Below, in pieces: positions 26,372 through 36,237 of a stretch of 64,000 nt of DNA (position 1 is the stretch's first letter; the number at the start of each line of letters is the position of its first letter). Source of the DNA: Pseudoalteromonas viridis (GTDB taxonomy: Bacteria > Pseudomonadota > Gammaproteobacteria > Enterobacterales > Alteromonadaceae). A program made the translations under genes and the position numbers. The notes beneath the pieces were generated by a model. It searched no databases. It saw nothing but the letters and a program-made list of their open reading frames with translations, and was not told the DNA's origin. The stretch is taken from the NCBI RefSeq assembly GCF_017742995.1, contig NZ_CP072425.1, positions 3,791,001 to 3,855,000 on the forward strand, in the 5' to 3' direction.

Positions 26372-26766
26372 AGTTCCCAACCAATTAAGTAATGTTACTT
26401 TTATAATTTTTGCACTCTCTTAGAGAGTACCCCGGATACTTTTAGCAGTATCAACCGTGCAATAATGCTAAATGCTATTGCCCATGTCAACTTCATGTTT
26501 AAAACAATTTTTGCTTGTCGCGATGAAATAAATTGAAATAAAACATTGTATTAACAAGGAAACCAAGAATAAAAACCTTAAGCACTTATATTTCATACAC
26601 AAAGCAACTTTATTTACATTTTATTACAGCCATTTAGGCCTGATCATCGGCCTTTCTTTTGCACAATGCCTGACTCTATTTCATTTTTAATATCAAGCTA
26701 CTAGACTTAAACTGAACACTTAACATTCAGTTAAATGCAACTGTAAATTCCGGTACAGCAGAAAGC
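26372..26766. promoter_or_regulatory. TonB2 operon promoter region with a 15-bp palindrome
   Basis: About 395 bases, AT-rich, with no gene. ACTCTC-TTA-GAGAGT (26414-26428) is a perfect inverted repeat 43 bases before the DUF3450 start, suitable for an operator or leader hairpin. A weak stem AGGCC/GGCCT (26636-26653) with T-rich sequence lies nearer the CAT-like gene stop. No convincing 19-bp Fur box was recognised by eye. Confidence 0.45.
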
Positions 26767-27414
26767 TCAGGCTAATAACTGTTCAGACAGTATTTTGCAC
26801 TGCGTTTCTATTTCCTGGATAAATTCTGCTACATGCAATCCGTCCATCAACCCATGATGTACCTCAACTGAAAATGGCAGTTCGCCGGTTTGTGGGTCAA
26901 GTTGGCCGAACACGCATTTTGGGATGCCAAGGTTATCTTTTGCATTTCGGGCATGACTGAAGCTAGTAAAATCGAACCATGGCAAAATAGATAAATAAAG
27001 TTGTTGCGGGTTATTGCAGGTTGCCAAAAAGTGTTCACTAACCAAGGGCTGCTCCAGAAACGCCTTTTTCTGTGCATCATTCTTTTTAATGTAGTCGTGG
27101 ATGTCCTCACAAGCAACCAAAGGCACAAATCGAAAGCTTCTGTCTTCACGTAAAAACACACAACTCATGTCGACTTCTTCAACAACGCAAGGACGGCTAT
27201 TGACTATGCGGTAACGAATGGGCGCGTAGTTTTGGCAAGCTTTGCTCAAACAATATAAATAACTATAGGTAAACGAAAGCTGGCGTTGCTTACACAGCGT
27301 ATATAGTGAACCTGTTTTAAGGCGGGTGGTAATGCTAAAAAAAGGCTGTTCAAAGCCTAGATAAAAATCAAAGTGTTCGGCCCGGGGCCAGTCTGATGAA
27401 GTGAGTTGTTTCAT
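26767..27414 (-). CDS. CatA-like (chloramphenicol acetyltransferase family) acyltransferase
   Basis: Acetyl-CoA-dependent O-acetyltransferase fold, 215 residues, matching the trimeric CatA family in length. The catalytic His motif is VEVHHGLMDGLHVAEFIQEI (HHxxxDG). Earlier parts fit too: RAEHFDFYLGFEQPFFSITT at the N-terminus and LPWFDFTSFSHA, which holds the Ser region near the active site. Whether it acetylates chloramphenicol is not shown; chromosomal CatA-like proteins vary in substrate. No Shine-Dalgarno lies directly before the ATG; instead a 12-bp hairpin ends 4 bases upstream. It lies 53 bases after the amino-acid dehydrogenase gene. Confidence 0.85.
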   Translation of the reverse strand: MKQLTSSDWPRAEHFDFYLGFEQPFFSITTRLKTGSLYTLCKQRQLSFTYSYLYCLSKACQNYAPIRYRIVNSRPCVVEEVDMSCVFLREDRSFRFVPLVACEDIHDYIKKNDAQKKAFLEQPLVSEHFLATCNNPQQLYLSILPWFDFTSFSHARNAKDNLGIPKCVFGQLDPQTGELPFSVEVHHGLMDGLHVAEFIQEIETQCKILSEQLLA

Positions 27415-27418
27415 AATT

Positions 27419-27450
27419 CAATATAGAGGGAGAAATACCCCTCTATATTG
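27419..27450. promoter_or_regulatory. 12-bp perfect inverted repeat directly before the CatA-like start codon
   Basis: CAATATAGAGGG and CCCTCTATATTG pair perfectly around an 8-base loop. On the transcribed strand the stem ends 4 bases before the ATG, and the only Shine-Dalgarno-like stretch (GAGGGG) is in the 5' arm. It could be an attenuator, a translation switch, or the end of the dehydrogenase transcript. No T-run follows. Confidence 0.6.
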
Positions 27451-27467
27451 ATAGGATCATGCAAGGA

Positions 27468-28508
27468 TTACAAACCGTTTGCGATGATCTCCTGTGCAAG
27501 CTCGTCGGCAATCAGGTGCGTTGATTTTTGCTCAGCATCAGAGCGAACAAAGATCTCTGTCAAAGTGTCGTAGATGCCTTCAACATGTTTGGTCGCCGCA
27601 GCCTCACTATAGCCTTCCGGCTTAGTTTCGTAATACACGTTGATGATGCCGCCGGCATTGATGACGTAATCAGGTGCATACAGCACGCCCTTCTCACGCA
27701 AGATCTCACCATGTCTTGATTCAGCAAGCTGGTTATTCGCACAGCCCGCAATGATGCTGGCTTTAATACGAGGGATCGTGTCATCGTTTACCGTTGCACC
27801 CAAAGCACAAGGGGCATAAACATCAACATCCAGATCGTAGATTTCATCAATACTCACGGCGGTTGCGCCAAAGTCGTTCACAACTCGGTCAATTGATGCC
27901 TGGTTGATGTCCGTCACAAACAGCTCTGCGCCCGCTTCATGCAGGTGCTTACATAAAGTATATGCAACAGCGCCCAAGCCCTGCACCGATACTTTCACAC
28001 CAGACAAATCCTGATGGCCATGTTTGTGCTGATAAGCCGCCTTAATACCCAGGAATGTACCCAGAGCAGTGAAAGGTGACGGATTACCGCTTTTGCCTTC
28101 AAGACCCATTACATAATTGGTTTCTTTATGCATCGTCATCACATCGCCGGTGGTGATGTTCACATCTTCGGCTGAATAGTAGCTACCGCCAAGGCGCTCA
28201 AGGTGCTTACCAAATGCTCTGAATAAAGCTTCAGATTTGATTTTTTTAGCATCACCGATGATCACAGACTTACCGCCACCAAAAGGCAAACGGGCAACTG
28301 CGTTCTTGTAAGTCATCCCCTTTGACAGACGCAATACATCGTATACAGCATCAACATCATCTGCATAGTCCCACAGGCGACAACCGCCAACCGCCGGACC
28401 CAGCTTAGTGTTATGAACAGCAATGATTGCCTTCAGGCCCGATGCTTCATCAGAACAAAAAACCACTTGTTCGTGGTTATCAAATTCAACTTGGTTAAAT
28501 ACAGCCAC
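27468..28508 (-). CDS. ldh: Glu/Leu/Phe/Val dehydrogenase (leucine dehydrogenase-like)
   Basis: NAD-dependent oxidative deaminase of 346 residues acting in branched-chain amino-acid catabolism. Conserved parts: GPAVGGCRLWDYAD, LRLSKGMTYKNAVARLPFGGGKSVI (catalytic Lys), SAEDVNITTGDVMTMHKET, the NAD-binding GVKVSVQGLGAVAYTLCKHLHEAGAELFVTDIN, and APCALGATVNDDTI. Length and GGCR context fit leucine/valine dehydrogenase rather than the 430-450-residue glutamate enzyme. The start is a GTG with GGAG ten bases upstream. A LiuR-like box in the long upstream gap fits control with leucine degradation genes. Confidence 0.92.
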   Translation of the reverse strand: MAVFNQVEFDNHEQVVFCSDEASGLKAIIAVHNTKLGPAVGGCRLWDYADDVDAVYDVLRLSKGMTYKNAVARLPFGGGKSVIIGDAKKIKSEALFRAFGKHLERLGGSYYSAEDVNITTGDVMTMHKETNYVMGLEGKSGNPSPFTALGTFLGIKAAYQHKHGHQDLSGVKVSVQGLGAVAYTLCKHLHEAGAELFVTDINQASIDRVVNDFGATAVSIDEIYDLDVDVYAPCALGATVNDDTIPRIKASIIAGCANNQLAESRHGEILREKGVLYAPDYVINAGGIINVYYETKPEGYSEAAATKHVEGIYDTLTEIFVRSDAEQKSTHLIADELAQEIIANGL

Positions 28509-28736
28509 TTTGTTTGTTCTCCGTTATAGACTGACTTTGAGTCAGATAGCGCTGAAATTCATCGAACTGTATCACTAACTCTCTTACCAATCCACAATAT
28601 GAGTTGATATTGACTCTAAAAGCGTTAAAGCTGCCTGCATGATACATTAAATAGCCATATATTAACTTGATTATGCACATCATTGGATAATATGAGTTTA
28701 ATTCTTCGGTATTTTTACGAATTTTGATGGTTAATC

Positions 28737-28759
28737 TTTACGTAAACGTAAACGTAAAC
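28737..28759. promoter_or_regulatory. LiuR-like operator: overlapping ACGTAA repeats
   Basis: Three overlapping ACGTAAA units follow TTT, giving a TTTACGTAAACGTAAA-type box plus one extra unit. LiuR, the MerR-type regulator of branched-chain amino-acid catabolism in gammaproteobacteria, binds a motif of this type (recalled). The amino-acid dehydrogenase at 27.5-28.5 kb is the only gene whose promoter should lie in this gap, though the box is about 230 bases from its start. Confidence 0.5.
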
Positions 28760-28887
28760 AAGACCATTTATGTATGATTATTTTTACGATTAAAAGAGGT
28801 CTGATGAGAGCGGCAACTCAATGTGTAGTATGGGTGAATGGATCCAGATGGCAGGTTTCATGAGCGGGTTATAAAAGCCTCTGATCA

Positions 28888-28913
28888 AAAAAAGAGGGCA
28901 AGGCCCTCTTTTC
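28888..28913 (-). terminator. Terminator of the fumarase gene
   Basis: GAGGGC-AAG-GCCCTC with flanking A and T runs. The longer T-run follows on the minus strand, about 20 bases past the fumarase stop. Confidence 0.88.
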
Positions 28914-28933
28914 AAATCAGTACAGATTGGCTT

Positions 28934-30460
28934 TTATTTAAGCTTGCTATCCAGCTCTTCAATTTTGGCTTTCCAGATAGCCGGGCCCTGAGTATGGGCG
29001 TTCACACCGTCGCTGTCTACAGCAACAGTCACTGGCATGTCCTCTACTTCAAATTCGTAGATTGCTTCCATGCCCAGATCTTCAAACGCCACCACTCTGG
29101 CTTTCTTAATCGCTTTGGCTACCAGGTAAGCGGCGCCACCTACAGCCATCAGGTAAACCGCTTTGTTTTCCTTGATAGATTCAACCGTTGCCGGGCCACG
29201 CTCTGCTTTACCAATCATGCCGATCAGGCCGGTTTTTTCTAACATCAGATCGGTGAATTTATCCATACGAGTCGACGTTGTTGGACCAGCAGGACCTACA
29301 ACTTCATCGCCAACGGCATCCACAGGGCCTACGTAGTAAATAAACTTGTTAGTTAAGTCAACGCCTTCGGGCAACCCTTCGCCTGAATTAATCATATCCT
29401 GCAGACGTTTATGTGCTGCGTCACGGCCTGTCAGGATCTTACCAGACAAGAGAACGGTCTCGCCCATTTTCCAGTCCTGAATATCGTCTTTGGTGATCTC
29501 ATCCAGGTTAACGCGGCGTGTATCTTCGCCCACTTCCCAGGTCACTTCTGGCCAGTCTTCCAGCTTAGGCGCTTTCAGATCAGCAGGACCCGAACCGTCT
29601 AGCGTAAAGTGCACGTGGCGGGTTGCAGCACAGTTAGGGATCATAACAACTGGCTTAGAGGCGGCATGTGTTGGGGCTGACTTGATTTTAACGTCTACAA
29701 CCGTAGTCAGACCGCCCAGGCCCTGTGCACCAATACCGAGTTTGTTTGCACGCTCAAAAATTTCCAGACGTAGTTTTTCTTCTGCTGTTTCTGCGCCACG
29801 CTCCATAAGCTCGTGGATATCAACCGGATCCATCAGTGATTCTTTTGCCAGTACCGCGGCTTTTTCAGCCGTACCACCAATACCTATCCCCAGCATGCCA
29901 GGCGGACACCAGCCAGCGCCCATAGTCGGTAAGGTTTTCTCTACCCAGGCAGCAACATCGTCTGACGGGTTCAACATTACCATTTTAGTCTTGTTCTCAG
30001 AACCGCCACCCTTGGCTGCGATCATCACTTCAACTTCAGCGCCCGGTACCATATCGATGTGCACAACAGACGGCGTATTGTCTTTGGTGTTTTTACGTGC
30101 ACCTGCGGGATCTGCAACAATTGAAGCACGCAATGGGTTATCCGGGTTAGTGTAAGCACGACGTGTACCTTCATCCACCATTTGCTGCACAGTCAGGTCC
30201 GTCTTGTCCCATTTAACATCCATACCGACCTTTACAAAACAGGTCACAATTCCGGTGTCCTGACATAATGGACGTTTGCCCTCTGCCGACATACGGGAGT
30301 TAATTAAGATCTGCGCAATGGCATCTTTAGCAGCTTTACTTTGCTCTTTGTCGTACGCTTTTTCTAAAGCCTGAACAAAATCTAACGGGTGATAATAAGA
30401 AATGTATTGCAATGCATCTTCGATGCTGTCAATGAAGTCTTGCTGACGAATAGTACTCAT
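28934..30460 (-). CDS. fumA: Class I fumarate hydratase (4Fe-4S)
   Basis: TCA-cycle enzyme interconverting fumarate and malate. It has 508 residues, the length of the Pseudomonas-type class I enzyme rather than the 548 of E. coli FumA. Cluster-binding Cys candidates are in KRPLCQDTGIVTCFV, GAGWCPPGMLGIGIGGT and MIPNCAATRHVHF. The C-terminal beta domain has KILTGRDAAHKRLQDM and YYVGPVDAVGDEVVGPAGPTTSTRMD. The ATG at 30460 (MSTIRQQDFIDSI) follows AAGGAACC; an upstream in-frame start at 30496 has no family match. It is divergent from pabB. Confidence 0.94.
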   Translation of the reverse strand: MSTIRQQDFIDSIEDALQYISYYHPLDFVQALEKAYDKEQSKAAKDAIAQILINSRMSAEGKRPLCQDTGIVTCFVKVGMDVKWDKTDLTVQQMVDEGTRRAYTNPDNPLRASIVADPAGARKNTKDNTPSVVHIDMVPGAEVEVMIAAKGGGSENKTKMVMLNPSDDVAAWVEKTLPTMGAGWCPPGMLGIGIGGTAEKAAVLAKESLMDPVDIHELMERGAETAEEKLRLEIFERANKLGIGAQGLGGLTTVVDVKIKSAPTHAASKPVVMIPNCAATRHVHFTLDGSGPADLKAPKLEDWPEVTWEVGEDTRRVNLDEITKDDIQDWKMGETVLLSGKILTGRDAAHKRLQDMINSGEGLPEGVDLTNKFIYYVGPVDAVGDEVVGPAGPTTSTRMDKFTDLMLEKTGLIGMIGKAERGPATVESIKENKAVYLMAVGGAAYLVAKAIKKARVVAFEDLGMEAIYEFEVEDMPVTVAVDSDGVNAHTQGPAIWKAKIEELDSKLK

Positions 30461-30686
30461 GACGGTTCCTTTATTCTCCGGCCTGTGACGAGGCAAACCG
30501 GTGTTTATTGAGAGGCGCGATTATATACCATCTTGCCAGGCGTGAGTATCGCTATCACAGATTAGCGACTAAAGTCCTGTACTTATATAGAACGACCAAG
30601 ATGGGATACAATCAAACACGCTATGGATTCAATGACAATTATGATACCCTCCTCGCCCGTTTCGGGCTAGCATTCGGGTTCAGTTA

Positions 30687-32027
30687 ATGATAAATCCAGG
30701 TAGTAACACCATTGAACTAGACATTTCTTTGTCAACCATTGAGGTATTCAGCACCCTCGCCTCTCAGCCGCTGGCAATCTTGCTCGACTCCAGCGATGCC
30801 AGACACGAGAATAGCCGGTTTGATATCATGAGTATCAAGCCCTTATGTGTACTCGAAGCCAGGGCCGGACAATTCTATCTTGATGATAATCTCCTTGAGC
30901 AAGACGGTTTCACCCTCATGCAAGAGAAATTGGCCGAACTGGATACCACCTCACATACTGACGTGCCCTTTTGTGGCGGCTGGCTTGGCTATTTTGGCTA
31001 TGATCTCGGCAGATATATTGAGACTATGCCCCAAAATGCAGTGCAAGACATTGCATTGCCAGACATGATAGCCGGCCTTTATCCGGATGCACTGATCCAC
31101 GATAACCTGCATAACCGCTGGTACTTTGTTACCCAGCCAGGCTATAACCGGCTCAGCACCTACCGCTCACTCATAGAAAAGCATCCTGCTACAAACGAAT
31201 CGTTTACACTGACCAGCGACTGGCAGGCGAATATGACGCAGGCTGAATATGCCGATAAATTTGCTAAAATTCATGCCTATCTGAAAAGTGGCGACTGTTA
31301 CCAGATAAACCTGGCGCAAAGATTTAGCGCAAGTTATCAGGGTTCACCCTGGCAGGCCTATAAAACTTTACGCGCCAACAACAAAGCGCCTTTTTCCGCA
31401 TTTATAAACCTGGGGGACGATGCGATTATATCTGTGTCGCCCGAGCGCTTTATCTCAGTGCGTCAGGGCCATATTGAAACCAAGCCCATCAAAGGCACCT
31501 TACCCAGGTTGGCTGACCCGCAAGCCGATGCACAGCAGGCTGCCACCTTACAATGCAGCAGCAAAGATCGTGCAGAAAACGTCATGATTGTCGACCTTTT
31601 GCGTAACGATCTTGGTAAAGTTGCCAAACCTGGCAGTGTGCAGGTGCCTAAACTCTTTGAAATTGAGAGCTTCCCCGCTGTCCACCACCTGGTTAGTACG
31701 GTTACGGCTCAGCTGGCCGAGGGAAAAACCGCAGTCGATCAGCTCAAAGCTGCATTCCCCGGTGGATCCATCACCGGCGCGCCTAAGATCCGCGCAATGG
31801 AAATCATTGAAGAACTGGAGCCACACAGACGCAGCGCCTATTGCGGCTCGATTGGTTATCTCAGTGCCTGTGGGGCGATGGACACCTCGATCACGATCCG
31901 CACACTTGTATGCCATCAGCAAAAAATTTACTGCTGGGCCGGCGGAGGGATTGTCGCAGACTCTAACTGTGAGTTAGAGTATCAGGAGACATACCACAAG
32001 GTGAATAAGATACTGCCCATTCTATGA
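30687..32027 (+). CDS. pabB: Aminodeoxychorismate synthase component I
   Basis: Makes 4-amino-4-deoxychorismate from chorismate for folate synthesis. It has 446 residues. The chorismate-binding core carries GDCYQINLAQRF, SPERFISV, ETKPIKGTLPR (PIKGT, the PabB form of the TrpE PIAGT motif), ENVMIVDLLRNDLGKVA, HHLVSTVTA, FPGGSITGAPKIRAMEIIEELEP and GGGIVADSNCELEYQET. The N-terminal half includes CGGWLGYFGYDLGR. It overlaps nudL by 4 bases (ATGA), a conserved gene pair in gammaproteobacteria. Confidence 0.95.
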   Translation: MINPGSNTIELDISLSTIEVFSTLASQPLAILLDSSDARHENSRFDIMSIKPLCVLEARAGQFYLDDNLLEQDGFTLMQEKLAELDTTSHTDVPFCGGWLGYFGYDLGRYIETMPQNAVQDIALPDMIAGLYPDALIHDNLHNRWYFVTQPGYNRLSTYRSLIEKHPATNESFTLTSDWQANMTQAEYADKFAKIHAYLKSGDCYQINLAQRFSASYQGSPWQAYKTLRANNKAPFSAFINLGDDAIISVSPERFISVRQGHIETKPIKGTLPRLADPQADAQQAATLQCSSKDRAENVMIVDLLRNDLGKVAKPGSVQVPKLFEIESFPAVHHLVSTVTAQLAEGKTAVDQLKAAFPGGSITGAPKIRAMEIIEELEPHRRSAYCGSIGYLSACGAMDTSITIRTLVCHQQKIYCWAGGGIVADSNCELEYQETYHKVNKILPIL

Positions 32028-32581
32028 ATCTACAACACGTGATCAGCCGCTTCAGCCTGGGTGGCTCAACCCTGACACCTGTATCGGGGCAAGGTCAGGA
32101 AAGTGCCGTTTTAGTGCCACTGCTTGAGGTGGATGGCGAGGCATCAATGTTGCTTTGCAAGCGCAGTTCTCAACTGCGCAGCCACCCCAGTCAGCTGTGT
32201 TTTCCGGGTGGTAAAGTCGAATTGCAGGATGCCTCCGTGATCACCACCGCACTGCGCGAAAGCCAGGAAGAAATCGCCCTTGACCCACAGCAGGTTAACC
32301 CAGTTGGCGTATTGCCTTTGCACACCACGTTAACGGGCTTTCGCATCACGCCTGTGCTGGCTGTTTTAGACCGCAATGCCAGCTGGGAAACGCAAAGTGA
32401 CGAGGTAGAACACGTGTTTACCCTGCCGCTGTCGTTACTTGCACAACAACAGGCCTGGCAACCTGTTCAGACCCAGTTACGCGGCAAAACAGTGACTTTC
32501 AATGGCATGATGACTCAGTACGGTCTGCTCTGGGGCGCGACTGCCAAAATAGTTCAACAACTCCTCTCCCGAGTGGCCTGA
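32024..32581 (+). CDS. nudL: NudL-type CoA pyrophosphatase (Nudix hydrolase)
   Basis: Nudix enzyme of 185 residues predicted to cleave CoA to 3',5'-ADP and phosphopantetheine. The Nudix box GGKVELQDASVITTALRESQEEI is intact in its G-x5-E-x7-RExxEE pattern (residues about 65-87). It is preceded by the CoA-type signature LLCKRSSQLRSHPSQLCFPGG, matching the UPF0035 LLTxRSxxLRxHxGQVxFPGG pattern. It overlaps pabB by 4 bases. Confidence 0.92.
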   Translation: MNLQHVISRFSLGGSTLTPVSGQGQESAVLVPLLEVDGEASMLLCKRSSQLRSHPSQLCFPGGKVELQDASVITTALRESQEEIALDPQQVNPVGVLPLHTTLTGFRITPVLAVLDRNASWETQSDEVEHVFTLPLSLLAQQQAWQPVQTQLRGKTVTFNGMMTQYGLLWGATAKIVQQLLSRVA

Positions 32582-32776
32582 CCAGTACACAAATATCGCC
32601 AAATAACACCCTAAATAAATGAGTTTGCGCACATAAAAGCATTTTTTACCGCAAACTACTAATTCTGACCTTTAGTTTAACCAAAACTGTATACAATTTT
32701 GCTGTCAAATGGGTTACTTATGCAATAATTAACGTTATGATGTGCGCCCGTTCAGAGGCAATGTTGAGTAGAGTTT

Positions 32777-34153
32777 ATGATTAGTGCATTTGATATGTTC
32801 AGTATTGGTATTGGGCCTTCATCTTCCCATACTGTCGGACCTATGCGTGCTTCGCGCCTGTTTGTAAAAGACCTGCAGGACAACAACATAATTGATCAAA
32901 TCACATCAGTGAAAGTAGAGCTATTTGGCTCACTGGGCCAGACTGGCATCGGCCATGGCTCAGGTAAAGCAGTTATCCTGGGTCTGGCAGGATACGATCC
33001 CGAATCAGTAGATGCGGATCAAGTGCCCCAGATCCTGGACACCATTGAGCGTGAGCAAGTAATTTATCTGGACAAGACCCACAAAGTCGCTTTTCCTAAG
33101 CAAGGCGCCATTGTTTTTCATCGCCGTAAAACCCTGCCGAAACACTCCAATGCAATGGAGCTACAGGCATACGCGGGCAGTGAGTTAGTGCACAGCCAGG
33201 TCTATTACTCGATAGGCGGCGGCTTTATAGTCACAGATGAGCAGTTTGATGCAGAAAAACAAGCTGCGCTGGATATACGTGAGCAAAATCCGGCCCCTTA
33301 CCCTTTTGAAAATGCGCAGCAATTGCTGGAAATGTGTAAAGAAACAGGCCTGAGCGTATCGTCATTGATGATGCACAATGAGAAAACACTGCGCAGTGAG
33401 CAGGAAATAAAATCTGAGCTATTCCATATCTGGGAAGTAATGAAAGCCTGCACAGAACGTGGCATGCGCACCGAAGGCATTTTACCCGGTGGCTTAAAAG
33501 TAAAACGTCGTGCACCTAGTCTGTACTTAAAGCTCAATGTTGAGAACAGCAATGATCCGCTGCGAGCCATGGACTGGGTTGACCTGTTCGCACTGGCCGT
33601 AAATGAAGAAAATGCAGCAGGTGGCCGTGTCGTCACAGCGCCAACCAATGGTGCAGCCGGGATCCTGCCTGCTGTGCTTATGTATTACCATACATTCATC
33701 AAAGAAGTGGACGCTGAAATTGCCACGCGTTACCTATTGACTGCAGCCGCGATAGGCATTCTGTATAAGAAAAACGCTTCTATCTCTGGGGCCGAAGTAG
33801 GCTGTCAGGGTGAGGTGGGTGTGGCCTGCTCAATGGCAGCAGGGGCGCTTACCGAGATCATGGGTGGTAACGTGGTCCATGTGGAAAATGCCGCTGAAAT
33901 TGGCATGGAGCACAACCTGGGGCTGACGTGTGATCCCGTTGGCGGACTGGTGCAGGTGCCTTGCATTGAACGCAACGCCATGGGTGCAGTAAAAGCCATC
34001 AACGCTTCGCGCCTCGCCATGCGTGGCAGTGGTGAACAGAAAGTCTCTTTAGATAAGGTGATCAAAACCATGCTCGACACGGGTAATGACATGAAAACCA
34101 AATACAAAGAAACGGCACGTGGTGGACTGGCGGTTAATATTATCGAGTGTTAA
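32777..34153 (+). CDS. sdaA: L-serine ammonia-lyase (single-chain, 4Fe-4S)
   Basis: Deaminates serine to pyruvate. It has 458 residues, matching E. coli SdaA/SdaB. The N-terminal beta domain starts [23 protein letters not shown]. Cluster Cys candidates are in [24 protein letters not shown] and [36 protein letters not shown] and the C-terminal [15 protein letters not shown] are also typical. It stands alone between nudL and a strong terminator. Confidence 0.96.
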   Translation: MISAFDMFSIGIGPSSSHTVGPMRASRLFVKDLQDNNIIDQITSVKVELFGSLGQTGIGHGSGKAVILGLAGYDPESVDADQVPQILDTIEREQVIYLDKTHKVAFPKQGAIVFHRRKTLPKHSNAMELQAYAGSELVHSQVYYSIGGGFIVTDEQFDAEKQAALDIREQNPAPYPFENAQQLLEMCKETGLSVSSLMMHNEKTLRSEQEIKSELFHIWEVMKACTERGMRTEGILPGGLKVKRRAPSLYLKLNVENSNDPLRAMDWVDLFALAVNEENAAGGRVVTAPTNGAAGILPAVLMYYHTFIKEVDAEIATRYLLTAAAIGILYKKNASISGAEVGCQGEVGVACSMAAGALTEIMGGNVVHVENAAEIGMEHNLGLTCDPVGGLVQVPCIERNAMGAVKAINASRLAMRGSGEQKVSLDKVIKTMLDTGNDMKTKYKETARGGLAVNIIEC

Positions 34154-34175
34154 CCAGCCCGCAAGGGCAGACAAT

Positions 34176-34202
34176 AAAAAAGCCGCAATTGCGGCTTTTT
34201 TA
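34176..34202. terminator. Bidirectional terminator between sdaA and cysB
   Basis: AAAAAAGCCGCAA / TTGCGGCTTTTTT, a near loopless symmetrical stem with A and T runs, lies between the two convergent stop codons. Confidence 0.92.
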
Positions 34203-34213
34203 TTGTTAATCAA

Positions 34214-35206
<993 letters not shown>

Positions 35207-35469
35207 TTAATTGTTATCTGGTGTACGACTAGGCCAGCTATCATTAGATACAGGCAAATAATGACTCAGCCTAGCATAATTATAGTCTATCCGATAGGAC
35301 AATACTTTCCCCAGCCTATTAGAGCCAGCTTCCGGTCATTAAGCTATACTAAAAAATGATGGAATTTGCTGGATTTTCAAGTCTCTTGTTATTAACACTG
35401 TTCAATCCGCAATTATTTGATGTAATATAAAAAAACTATCAGCTGTATGATTTACGAAGAGATCCGGGT

Positions 35470-36231
35470 ATGTTTATTACCGTTATAATTTTGTTGATTG
35501 TAGCACTCATTGTTATTGCTGTGTGGGTTAGTGCTATTCAACAACACAGAGAAAAACAAGAAGCGGAACGCCGTAAAGAACTGTCAAAGCAAAAGCGGAT
35601 CATCGAAGAAGCCGAAGACGTGATCCTCAACAGCAGTAATATCCCTATGTCGGGTGCAATGATCCGCATCATCCAACGCCGGGTTCATGATGCCCTGGTC
35701 TCCATGGTCGAGCTCTCACCAACCTCTCGCGAGCTTAAAAGTCGCATGCATGAATCTCAGGAGCGTTTAAACAGCGAGCCGCAAAATGTCAATGAGTCTG
35801 ACAAGGTTACATTACCCGATAACGACAAGCAGCTCATAGCCCTGGTACAGGGGATTAAAAAATTACGCCATCTGCTGCGTTCAGAGCACAGCAAAGGCAA
35901 GGTAGATACGCAAGTGTTTGTGCAGGAAGACCGCAAAATGGAACGGTTGCAGCTTAGGATCAATGTAGAGAGCCAAATTAAACGAGGCTTGTCCGCCAAA
36001 AGCGCAAATATGGTCGGCTCTGCACGTCAGTACTTTGAAAAAGCCTATGCGATTATATGTGGCGTCACTTATTCAGATGACTATGTCAATGAAAAGAAAA
36101 ACCTGCTCGAAGGGTACCTAAGCGAGATAAGCACAGAGCTGAAAGCGTCGAACGCTTCTGCGGTGAAAAAGAAAGCCGAGAAAGAAAAGGACGATCTCGA
36201 CGTCCTTTTCGCTCCCAAGAAAAAGTGGTGA
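35470..36231 (+). CDS. Membrane-anchored coiled-coil protein, unrecognised
   Basis: A 253-residue protein. An N-terminal TM (FITVIILLIVALIVIAVWVSAI) is followed at once by a strongly charged coiled coil (REKQEAERRKELSKQKRIIEEAE). A helical body has IRIIQRRVHDALVSMVELSP and ARQYFEKAYAIICGVTYSDDY, like a degenerate TPR. The tail is a Lys-rich helix ending DDLDVLFAPKKKW. Topology suggests a short periplasmic or no N-terminal extension and a cytoplasmic body. I recognise no named family. A terminator-like hairpin for the opposing gene lies within its last 50 bases of coding sequence. Confidence 0.75.
   Translation: MFITVIILLIVALIVIAVWVSAIQQHREKQEAERRKELSKQKRIIEEAEDVILNSSNIPMSGAMIRIIQRRVHDALVSMVELSPTSRELKSRMHESQERLNSEPQNVNESDKVTLPDNDKQLIALVQGIKKLRHLLRSEHSKGKVDTQVFVQEDRKMERLQLRINVESQIKRGLSAKSANMVGSARQYFEKAYAIICGVTYSDDYVNEKKNLLEGYLSEISTELKASNASAVKKKAEKEKDDLDVLFAPKKKW
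36185..36209 (-). terminator. Terminator hairpin embedded in the end of the opposing coding region
   Basis: AAAAGGACG and CGTCCTTTT form a perfect 9-bp stem around ATCTCGA. It lies inside the last codons of the + strand gene and 30-50 bases past the stop of the minus-strand purine permease. On the minus strand a T-rich tail follows, so it probably ends the permease transcript. Confidence 0.5.
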
Positions 36232-36237
36232 TCAGCC

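Larger units (their letters stand above)
28509..28933. other. Intergenic region between fumarase and amino-acid dehydrogenase genes
   Basis: About 425 bases holding the LiuR-like box and the fumarase terminator. A possible 19-codon ORF on the + strand (28804-28863, with AGAGG before its ATG) is too weak to call. The sequence beside the dehydrogenase start is AT-rich and should hold its promoter. Confidence 0.5.

Noticed and set aside
28804..28863. Possible 19-codon leader peptide with AGAGG before its ATG
   Set aside because: No downstream gene on that strand could be regulated by it, and the next feature is the fumarase terminator read from the other side.
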